Part shown: in pieces, positions 1 to 5,672 of the stretch
How the letters are laid out: each line of letters opens with the position of its first letter
How positions within the stretch are numbered: position 1 is the first letter of the stretch
Source: Planococcus sp. (in: firmicutes)
GTDB lineage: Bacteria; Bacillota; Bacilli; Bacillales_A; Planococcaceae
Direction of reading: 5' to 3'
Length of the DNA: 6,405 nt
Assembly: GCA_030147225.1 (NCBI GenBank)
Contig: JASLAI010000239.1
Coordinates: 1-6,405 of the forward strand
The notes under the pieces: generated by a model
Seen by the model: only the letters and a program-made list of their open reading frames with translations
Told to the model about the DNA's origin: nothing
The model's database searches: none
Translations under genes and position numbers: made by a program

Positions 1-1
1 G

Positions 2-2671
2 GCTAATAAAGACATCCGGATTCTTCGCGTCGGCCGCACCGAAAGCATTGAAGAAGAAGGCAAGAAATTCATTGAGGAAAATGTCGGCCAGTACTGGAAA
101 GATCACACACTGGAAGAAGTTGCGGCTCAATACGACGAGCGCAAGAAGCGAGAGCCCCGCTTGAAACGCGAACTGGAAGCAAATGAGCAAGCCACCCAAA
201 ACCTGCAGCCAGTCTACGAAAACCTGGCTGTTGCAATCAAAGAGAAACGAAAAGCGCAGGAAAACCAGCAACGCATTCAAAGCTTGCTTGAAAAAGAACA
301 AGCGAAACTGTCGTCATTCGAAATTAAAAGGGACAAAGCCGTCCGTGACAACTGGGAAATGGAACAAACGGTACAGACGCTTGAAGAGGCGATTCAAAAA
401 GATCTGGCCTTTATTGAAAGCAAAGACCAAACATCGTTCCAAGAACAGCAGCAACAAATCCAACAGCGAATCCAATTGCTGCAGCGTGCACTCGGGCGCA
501 GCCGGCTCGAGCAGGATTTAGCTGTGAAACGGCAAGATCTGGCGGCGATCGTGGAAAGACGCGATCAAATGGCTGAGATTATTGAACAGAAGAAAGCTGC
601 CGTCAGTAATATGGACACTATCAAGAAAATCGATGGGCTGATGGAGGTGCTGAAAGAGCACAGGATTGAAGAAATCCCTTCCATCACCTATTTGATTAAT
701 CGGCTGGAAGCCAACCGCGAAAACATGGAGGAATGGGGCAAGCTCAATGAGTACAATGGGCTGGTCACTGCAGCCATTTCCTACATCGAGAAAATGCTGG
801 CACCCACCGGGATTTCGTTTGCCGATTTGAAGCAGCAGGCATTGGCAAAAACAGAAGCCTATACCTCTGCTGAGATCGACAGCTATTTGGAGAAGCTGCG
901 GAACTTGCTGAAAAGCGCACAGCGCAACGATCCGATAATTTTGAAAAAAGCGCTAACCGGATTATACAGACGGCAAAACAATTTGTGGAGCAGAGGTTCC
1001 AAGCTCAAGTCATTCGAAGTATATGCGGAAGAGTCGAAGCGGGCTTTCCAGCAATTGAAGTCAGGCCTATGCGAACAGCTCGTGAAACAACAGGAGCAAT
1101 ACCGCGTATGGGATGAGAAATGGCTGGAGAAGCAGGAGAAACAGCAGGAAGAAATGGCGCCGCTTGAACAGCGTTACCAGCAACTGCCGAATGTCGATGA
1201 GCTGCCTGCTGATATAGAAGAGGCAATTCGTCAGAAGAAAGCAGAGCTTGCCGAACTGCAAAAAGAAAAAGCTCTTTATGAACAGACGCAGCAACGAGTA
1301 AAAACTCATCAGGCAGAACACCTGGAAAAGAAGGCTTTACTGGAAAAAAACGAAGCCCAAATTGTCGAAGTAGATAACGAAATTGAAAAAATACAATCAG
1401 AAATAAGGAACCACGAAGAAAAATTGGCGTCCTTAAAAGAAGTGCTTGCATCAACCCCCGAGCTGGAATACGAACAGACAGGCAAAGAACTTGCGAGCCT
1501 TTCCTTCACAAAAGAATCGCTTAAACAGGAAATGAAAAATCTGCCTTTGCTTCAATCGGTACAGAAAAAATGGCTGGATTTATTAGCGCAGGCAAATGAA
1601 CACGATCTGGATGAAATCCGGAAAATGTATATCAAGCACGCTAACGTCATCGGAACGACTTGTGTTGCTTCGGCGCGCAAAGATTTCATTGACAACTATC
1701 CGGAGTTTGATGTGGTCATCATTGACGAAGTATCCAAAGCGACACCTCCGGAGCTGTTATTGCCAATGCTAAAAGGCAAGAAAATCATTTTAGTCGGCGA
1801 TCATCATCAATTGCCGCCGCTGCTTGGCAACGATACGCTGGAAGAAACGCTGCAGGAAATGATCGACGAAGACAACGGTTTTGAAGAAAAGAAAGAGCTG
1901 GAGAAACTGTTGGAAGAGTCGTTGTTTGAACGTCTTTATAAAAACTTGCCGGCAGCCAACAAAACGATGCTCGCCATTCAATACCGGATGCATGAGGATA
2001 TCATGGAAACCATTGCGCCGTTTTACCGACTGGAAAATGACCAATTGCAATGCGGCATCTTGGACTCAGACGGGGAGCGTGACCATCTGCTCGAATCAAC
2101 TACAGTGGCACGCAGCAATCACCTCATGTGGCTGGATCTGCCGAACGAATCAGCGAATTTTGAAGAGCGCATGAATGGCGGCAAAAGCTTGTACAATGCA
2201 GCGGAGCTGAAGGAAATCCGGGCATTATTGCTTGAACTGAATGCTGCTGCCGGTGAAGCGAAGCAGGCAGGAAGAATTTCGCAAGACCAGCAGAAGAGCA
2301 TCGGTGTCATCAGTTTTTACGGTGAACAGGTCAAGCGGCTTCAGCGGATGATCGACCAGGAACTGCGCTTGCCGCATCTGTCTGTCCGCACAGGAACGGT
2401 TGACCGATTTCAGGGAAGCGAACGGGATATCATTATTCTGAGCATGGTGCGCAATAACCATAACAAGCATGGCGATATCGGTTTTGCGAAAGATTACCGG
2501 CGGTTGAACGTGGCGTTGTCACGCGCCAAGGAATTGCTGGTGATGGTTGGCAGTTCTGAAATGTTCACGAAGCGCGCCAAACAGCCGGAAACAAGAACGA
2601 TGTACAAGCACGTATTGGAAGTTGTAAAAAAGAAAAGCGGGTTGAAGATCTTAGAGAAGAGCAGGGGGTGA
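2..2671 (+). CDS. UPF1/DNA2-like superfamily 1 helicase with long coiled-coil insertion (5' end outside window)
   Basis: The frame is open from base 2 to the TGA at 2669-2671, giving 889 visible residues; the true start and the Walker A motif lie upstream. A TTG at 161 is only an internal codon, because coding sequence (IRILRVGRTESIEEEG) continues to the left edge. Residues of about 40-205 and 340-545 are Glu/Gln/Lys-rich and look like coiled coil, with a helical linker between them. The helicase core follows: motif II IIDEVSKA (DE at 1724-1729), motif III GDHHQLPP (1796-1819), QYRMH (1979-1993), VDRFQGSE (2399-2422) and RRLNVALSRAK (2498-2530). These are the AAA_11/AAA_12 signatures of the UPF1/DNA2/SMUBP family, so ATP-driven translocation on RNA or DNA is expected. 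The core motifs visible here look intact. Substrate and biological role cannot be read from the sequence. Such helicases occur in several anti-phage systems, for example Mokosh, but membership is not shown. It is probably co-transcribed with the gene at 2676. Confidence 0.93.
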   Translation, partial: ANKDIRILRVGRTESIEEEGKKFIEENVGQYWKDHTLEEVAAQYDERKKREPRLKRELEANEQATQNLQPVYENLAVAIKEKRKAQENQQRIQSLLEKEQAKLSSFEIKRDKAVRDNWEMEQTVQTLEEAIQKDLAFIESKDQTSFQEQQQQIQQRIQLLQRALGRSRLEQDLAVKRQDLAAIVERRDQMAEIIEQKKAAVSNMDTIKKIDGLMEVLKEHRIEEIPSITYLINRLEANRENMEEWGKLNEYNGLVTAAISYIEKMLAPTGISFADLKQQALAKTEAYTSAEIDSYLEKLRNLLKSAQRNDPIILKKALTGLYRRQNNLWSRGSKLKSFEVYAEESKRAFQQLKSGLCEQLVKQQEQYRVWDEKWLEKQEKQQEEMAPLEQRYQQLPNVDELPADIEEAIRQKKAELAELQKEKALYEQTQQRVKTHQAEHLEKKALLEKNEAQIVEVDNEIEKIQSEIRNHEEKLASLKEVLASTPELEYEQTGKELASLSFTKESLKQEMKNLPLLQSVQKKWLDLLAQANEHDLDEIRKMYIKHANVIGTTCVASARKDFIDNYPEFDVVIIDEVSKATPPELLLPMLKGKKIILVGDHHQLPPLLGNDTLEETLQEMIDEDNGFEEKKELEKLLEESLFERLYKNLPAANKTMLAIQYRMHEDIMETIAPFYRLENDQLQCGILDSDGERDHLLESTTVARSNHLMWLDLPNESANFEERMNGGKSLYNAAELKEIRALLLELNAAAGEAKQAGRISQDQQKSIGVISFYGEQVKRLQRMIDQELRLPHLSVRTGTVDRFQGSERDIIILSMVRNNHNKHGDIGFAKDYRRLNVALSRAKELLVMVGSSEMFTKRAKQPETRTMYKHVLEVVKKKSGLKILEKSRG
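2663..2670 (+). promoter_or_regulatory. Ribosome binding site overlapping the helicase stop codon
   Basis: AGGGGGTG differs by one base from the ideal AGGAGGTG and ends 5 bases before GTG 2676. It runs into the TGA stop (2669-2671) of the helicase. This placement fixes the GTG start and suggests translational coupling between the two genes. Confidence 0.75.
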
Positions 2672-2675
2672 AGTT

Positions 2676-3428
2676 GTGGACAAGCTGATAGAAGAGCTGC
2701 GATTGAAGTTGATGGAAAATCCCGATGTGGTCGTTGTTAATGACCAAGTGTGGAAGCTGCCGATTGTTCTGTACGATGTCGGTTTTGACCGGGTCAAACG
2801 GTTAAAGATGGACATTTTAATGAAGATGCTGCTCCTTGCTTTTCAGGAAGCCGATATCCGCCGCGCCGCAACTTTATCCGACATGCTGTTTGTGGAAGAA
2901 CTGTTCATCAGTGACTTGATCGAAAAGATGCAGGGCACAGGGCTGATTCAACTTCAAAAGCTGGGCTACAAGCTTACAGCTAAGGGGTATGACTACTTGG
3001 ACAAAGGCATTTTTGAAGAAGAAATGGAAGGCGAAACGACCGTGATCGCTTTTAGTGCTGTCCATGACGAGTACCGCTTGGTTGCAGATCACGCGTATAT
3101 AGAGGCGGAAGACAAGCTTCCGTTGTATCGTTATCCTGTAAAAGGGAATTTGAACAAAGCCCCGATGCAGCAGCTTCTCTCTAAAGAACCCGCTTTTTCT
3201 GAAGAAGATGGCTTTCAAGTTATCGTAACAGGCATTACCAGTTGCATCGAACAGGCTACGGAGTTTATTCCCTGCATCGAATTTCAGTTATATGACCGGC
3301 AGCAGGATATTTTTTATGCCCGAGTTTGGAATGGGATGATCGGCAGCTGGGATGCCAAGCTCGAAAAGCAGATTGAAGCGCGAGAAATTGTAAAGTGGAG
3401 AGAAAACGCGAACTTGCTCCCTAAATAA
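2676..3428 (+). CDS. Hypothetical protein with probable winged-helix domain, helicase partner
   Basis: This 250-residue protein is not one I recognise. It starts at GTG 2676, 4 bases after the helicase stop, with AGGGGGTG at 2663-2670 placed correctly; the in-frame ATG at 2712 lacks a comparable site. Residues of about 44-115 look like a winged helix-turn-helix: helices around 44-60 and 66-88, then GLIQLQKLGYKLTAKGYDYL, a beta-wing-like pattern typical of MarR- or PadR-type folds. Residues 120-215 are predicted mixed beta strand, and 225-247 is a charged C-terminal helix. It has two cysteines (190 and 200), no signal peptide, no membrane segment and no recognisable catalytic motif, so it is probably cytoplasmic. 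The near-overlap with the helicase gene implies translational coupling and a shared process. It might be a regulator of the unit or a nucleic-acid-binding subunit of the helicase; both are inference. Taking it as a real gene is safe. Confidence 0.88.
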   Translation: MDKLIEELRLKLMENPDVVVVNDQVWKLPIVLYDVGFDRVKRLKMDILMKMLLLAFQEADIRRAATLSDMLFVEELFISDLIEKMQGTGLIQLQKLGYKLTAKGYDYLDKGIFEEEMEGETTVIAFSAVHDEYRLVADHAYIEAEDKLPLYRYPVKGNLNKAPMQQLLSKEPAFSEEDGFQVIVTGITSCIEQATEFIPCIEFQLYDRQQDIFYARVWNGMIGSWDAKLEKQIEAREIVKWRENANLLPK

Positions 3429-3445
3429 TCTGAAAAAAACTTAAA

Positions 3446-3475
3446 CTGTCATTTTCTGGGCAATTGGAGTAGAAT
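3446..3475 (+). promoter_or_regulatory. Candidate sigma-A promoter for ltaS (distal)
   Basis: CTGTCA at 3446-3451 matches TTGACA at 4 of 6 positions. An 18-base spacer leads to TAGAAT at 3470-3475, which matches TATAAT at 5 of 6. Transcription from here would give a leader of about 100 bases before ltaS. An alternative pair is TTTACA at 3492-3497 and TATGAC at 3516-3521, also with an 18-base spacer. The sequence alone does not say which is used. Confidence 0.35.
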
Positions 3476-3491
3476 AGAGTTTGTCATTCTT

Positions 3492-3519
3492 TTTACATTA
3501 AATTTACTTAAGTTTTATG
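3492..3519 (+). promoter_or_regulatory. Three TTTACA-like hexamers at 11-bp spacing (possible PhoP-type operator)
   Basis: TTTACA (3492-3497), TTTACT (3503-3508) and TTTATG (3514-3519) are exactly 11 bases apart, and a weaker TTGTCA sits one further step upstream at 3481-3486. Bacillus PhoP binds direct repeats of TT(A/C/T)A(C/T)A spaced about one helical turn apart, and PhoP is known to control teichoic acid genes. The first hexamer fits that consensus exactly and the next two have one mismatch each. In DNA this AT-rich, chance is a serious alternative, and the first hexamer also serves as a candidate -35 box. Confidence 0.25.
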
Positions 3520-3581
3520 ACTTAACCTTAAAAACCCCTGACCCCTAATCCTCGTGAAGACCAATTAAGAGAAGGTGCAAT

Positions 3582-4676
3582 ATGAAAAAGATCAATCTAA
3601 TGAAAAACGAAAAAATCAATAAGTTTATCCCGTTCTTTGTTCTGGCAGTAGTGATGCTGTGGATGAAGACCTACATTTCCCAGAAAACACAATTTAAATT
3701 GAATGTAGACGGAGCACTTCAGGAATTTCTGCTGATTCTTAATCCTCTTGGATCTGCCTTACTGTTGTTGAGTTTGTCGCTGTTCTTTAAAGGAACACGT
3801 AAATACCTGTCGCTTTTGGTGATTTACATAGGCATGTCAGTTCTATTATATGCAAATTTAGTGTATTACCGATTTTTCAGTGATTTTATCACCTTGCCGA
3901 CATTGTTTCAAACACAGAATTTTGGTGATTTAGGCGGCAGTATAGCAACACTGATCCAGCCGACCGATGTTCTTTTCTTTGTAGATGTACTGGTGTTGGT
4001 AGCGTTGATGTTTGCTGCACGTACAAAAAAAGATCAGCGGACTTTCAAGACGAAAGCTGTCCTTCCTGTTGTTACGATTGCACTGGCTATTTCCTTCTTT
4101 AATTTGGCTTTGGCAGAAGCGGATCGCCCGGAACTATTGACCCGCGGTTTTGACCGGAACTATATCGTCAAGTATTTGGGAATGTACAACTATGCCCTCT
4201 ACGATACAGTTGAGAGTTTGAAAGCTTCTTCTCAACGGGTATTGGCTGACAGCGATGACAATACAGAGGTATTGAACTATACTAAATCCAATTACGCGAC
4301 GCCTAACGAAGAGTATTTCGGTGCAGCAGAAGGCATGAATGTCGTTTACTTGCACCTGGAATCATTCCAGACATTTTTGATGAATTACGAATTGCATGGA
4401 GAAGAAGTTACACCGTTTTTGAATTCCATGATCAATGATCAAAATACACAGTACTTCGATAATTTTTTCCATCAGACAGCGCAAGGAAAAACTGCTGATG
4501 CGGAGTTCATGCTTGATAATTCTTTGTACGGTTTGCCAAAAGGTGCGGCTTTCATAACAAAAGGCCAAAACACTTATCAGGCGGCACCAGCTATTTTGAA
4601 GGATAAAGGCTATACTTCAGCAGTATTCCATGGCAACAACGGCACTTTCTGGAACCGTTCTGAAATCTATAAATAG
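3582..4676 (+). CDS. ltaS: N-terminal fragment of LtaS: membrane domain and first part of the catalytic domain
   Basis: This is the 364-residue product that would be translated up to the amber stop. Five hydrophobic segments lie at about 15-31, 50-69, 75-96, 127-147 and 158-180, the standard LtaS membrane topology. The extracellular domain begins after about residue 220. VLA at 220-222 followed by Asp223 is a plausible signal peptidase site and falls where the S. aureus cleavage site would align. The sulfatase-like fold starts with VVYLHLES (Glu260) and QGKTADAEF (Thr304) and continues to HGNNGTFWNR (350-359). The fragment stops five residues after Arg359. It lacks the His/Asp ligands that complete the manganese site, so it should be exported but inactive, and probably unstable because the fold is incomplete. 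Confidence 0.85.
   Translation: MKKINLMKNEKINKFIPFFVLAVVMLWMKTYISQKTQFKLNVDGALQEFLLILNPLGSALLLLSLSLFFKGTRKYLSLLVIYIGMSVLLYANLVYYRFFSDFITLPTLFQTQNFGDLGGSIATLIQPTDVLFFVDVLVLVALMFAARTKKDQRTFKTKAVLPVVTIALAISFFNLALAEADRPELLTRGFDRNYIVKYLGMYNYALYDTVESLKASSQRVLADSDDNTEVLNYTKSNYATPNEEYFGAAEGMNVVYLHLESFQTFLMNYELHGEEVTPFLNSMINDQNTQYFDNFFHQTAQGKTADAEFMLDNSLYGLPKGAAFITKGQNTYQAAPAILKDKGYTSAVFHGNNGTFWNRSEIYK
4674..4676 (+). other. In-frame amber (TAG) codon 365 inside ltaS
   Basis: The local frame reads ATC TAT AAA TAG TTT GGA TAC GAT, that is IYK-stop-FGYD. The homologous S. aureus protein reads YKHFGY here, so the stop replaces a single residue and nothing is missing around it. The context (TAG followed by T) is not a known strong readthrough signal, and no downstream stem-loop was noticed. 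Confidence 0.95.
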
Positions 4677-4733
4677 TTTGGATACGATCGTTTCTTTGAT
4701 ATCGAATCCTATCAGGGCCTTGAACAAGGTGAT

Positions 4734-5534
4734 ATGGCGGAGTACGGAATCATGGACAAACCGTTCTTCGAAAAGTCGGTACCTCTTTTAGAGTCACTGC
4801 CGGAACCTTTCTATACGAAGTTCATTACCGTAGCTCACCACTTCCCTTATAAAATGGATCAGGAGCTGACGACCATCGAAAAAGCCACAACCGGCGATTC
4901 AAGTGTCGATGATTATTTCCAGACAGCCCGCTACGCAGATGAAGCGATCGAGCAGTTCTTCACGCAGCTTGAAGAATCCGGTTTGGCCGACAATACCATG
5001 ATCGTCATGTATGGTGACCATTACGGTATTTCCGATAACCACAATAAAGCGATGGCACAATTGCTTTCAAAAGAAATCACACCAGTTGAAAACACTAAGC
5101 TGCAGCGTGTACCGTTATTCATCCATGTCCCGGGCATGGAAGGCGGCATCAATCATACCTACGGTGGTCAGATTGATCTATTGCCGACGGTGATGCATTT
5201 GCTTGGAGTCGAGACCCAAAATTATATTCACTTCGGAACCGATTTATTGTCTGAAGAGCATGAAGAACTGGTGACTTTCCGAAACGGCGGTTACGCGAGT
5301 CCGGAAATCTACTCGATCGGCGACGTTTTCTATAATCCGGAAACCGGCCTGCCCATCGAAGAAGATCAGATGGAACAAGCGAAAAAACTGCAGGAGCACA
5401 ACAGCTATGAATTGCAGTTGTCGGATCAGGTAGTCAATGGCGATTTGTTGAGGTTTTATACACCGAGCGAATTTACTCCAGTCAATCCATCAGATTACCA
5501 TTACCAGGCGAACCCCGCTGACGTGGTGAAATAA
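4734..5534 (+). CDS. ltaS: C-terminal fragment of LtaS catalytic domain (remnant, probably untranslated)
   Basis: The first ATG after the amber codon, in the same frame, opens 266 residues corresponding to LtaS positions 385-650. It contains AHHFPY (His420), DGYIQTARY-like DDYFQTARYADEA, YGDHYGIS (Asp479, His480) and FRNGGY. It ends near the normal LtaS C-terminus. It has no membrane segment or signal peptide, so any product would stay in the cytoplasm, away from the lipid substrate, and it lacks the Thr nucleophile. AAGGTG at 4726-4731 lies only 2 bases before the ATG, too close to be a good ribosome binding site. The ATG is best read as an internal methionine of ltaS rather than the start of a separate gene. 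Confidence 0.7.
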   Translation: MAEYGIMDKPFFEKSVPLLESLPEPFYTKFITVAHHFPYKMDQELTTIEKATTGDSSVDDYFQTARYADEAIEQFFTQLEESGLADNTMIVMYGDHYGISDNHNKAMAQLLSKEITPVENTKLQRVPLFIHVPGMEGGINHTYGGQIDLLPTVMHLLGVETQNYIHFGTDLLSEEHEELVTFRNGGYASPEIYSIGDVFYNPETGLPIEEDQMEQAKKLQEHNSYELQLSDQVVNGDLLRFYTPSEFTPVNPSDYHYQANPADVVK

Positions 5535-5590
5535 AAAAGAGATGCACTGGAAACCGGTTCGGCCGGATTTCTGGGAGCATCTCTTTTTTT
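5533..5590 (+). terminator. Strong intrinsic terminator after ltaS, potentially bidirectional
   Basis: The 13-base arm at 5533-5545 (AAAAAAGAGATGC) pairs perfectly with 5577-5589 (GCATCTCTTTTTT). After a small internal loop, a second stem pairs GAAACCGG (5550-5557) with CCGG and TTTC (5563-5566, 5568-5571), with A5567 bulged and the loop TTCGG. A run of seven T follows at 5584-5590. The left arm overlaps the ltaS stop codon. The A run on the left would also act as a T tract for transcription from the other strand. It separates ltaS from the hydrolase gene. Confidence 0.92.
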
Positions 5591-5660
5591 ACATTTTATT
5601 TCGTTGAGAAGGTAGATTTTCGATTGATGGAGAATACTACCAGTAGCATTGGAGTAGAAT
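5591..5660. other. Short intergenic stretch before the hydrolase gene
   Basis: A promoter for the hydrolase must lie here because the terminator precedes it. No clear -35/-10 pair was found; the best is TTTACA 5588-5593 with TAGATT 5613-5618, whose 19-base spacer is long. A TAGAAT at 5655-5660 is too close to the ribosome binding site to be a -10 box for this gene. Confidence 0.4.
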
Positions 5661-5665
5661 GGAGG
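5661..5665 (+). promoter_or_regulatory. Ribosome binding site of the hydrolase gene
   Basis: GGAGG ends 7 bases before ATG 5673. This favours that ATG over the adjacent in-frame TTG at 5670 (4 bases) and over the out-of-frame ATG at 5666, which directly abuts the site and runs into a stop after a few codons. Confidence 0.8.
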
Positions 5666-5672
5666 ATGTTTG

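Larger units (their letters stand above)
3429..3581. other. Intergenic leader between the helicase unit and ltaS
   Basis: This is a 153-base AT-rich gap. It has no convincing intrinsic terminator after the 2676-3428 gene; the only inverted repeat is a 5-bp TTAAG/CTTAA at 3508-3525 with no T tract. The gap holds two alternative promoter-like pairs, a set of TTTACA-like hexamers at 11-bp steps, and a small tandem repeat ACCCCTG/ACCCCTA at 3534-3547. Without a terminator, some readthrough from the helicase unit into ltaS is possible. Confidence 0.6.
3582..5534 (+). pseudogene. ltaS: Lipoteichoic acid synthase, interrupted by one in-frame amber codon
   Basis: LtaS polymerises the polyglycerolphosphate chain of lipoteichoic acid on the outer face of the membrane, taking glycerolphosphate from phosphatidylglycerol and releasing diacylglycerol. 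The frame runs from ATG 3582, preceded by AGAAGGTG at 3570-3577, to TAA 5532-5534. That is 650 codons, close to the usual 646-649 of S. aureus and B. subtilis. The only interruption is TAG at 4674-4676 (codon 365), with no frameshift, deletion or other in-frame stop. In the same numbering, family residues are all present: Glu260 and Thr304 (metal ligand and nucleophile), Trp357 and Arg359, His420, Asp479 and His480. The homologous stretch resumes directly after the stop with FGYDRFFD. The mutated codon was most simply CAG (Gln), one transition away. The lack of other decay points to a recent mutation or a sequence error. As read, no active enzyme is made. Confidence 0.9.

Noticed and set aside
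161..163. TTG as the start of the helicase gene
   Set aside because: The same frame is open to the left edge and encodes family-like helicase sequence there, so the gene begins outside the window.
183..521. 112-codon + strand frame inside the helicase gene
   Set aside because: It is an out-of-frame shadow of the coiled-coil coding region with low-complexity Lys/Arg/Ser content and no supporting start context.
1005..1454. 149-codon antisense open frame
   Set aside because: It lies opposite the coiled-coil segment; its hydrophobic composition is what reverse-complemented Glu/Lys/Gln codons give, and it has no plausible ribosome binding site or homology.
3508..3525. TTAAG/CTTAA inverted repeat as a terminator for the helicase unit
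   Set aside because: It has only 5 A/T-dominated pairs around an 8-base loop and no T tract, so it is too weak.
3439..3525. Three copies of ACTTAA (3439, 3506, 3520) as an operator
   Set aside because: Spacings of 67 and 14 bases are irregular and the word is expected by chance in AT-rich DNA.
4674..4676. Programmed readthrough or pyrrolysine at the ltaS TAG
   Set aside because: LtaS has no known recoding, the stop context is unremarkable, no stimulatory hairpin was seen, and pyrrolysine systems are not expected in this kind of organism. A point mutation or sequence error is simpler.
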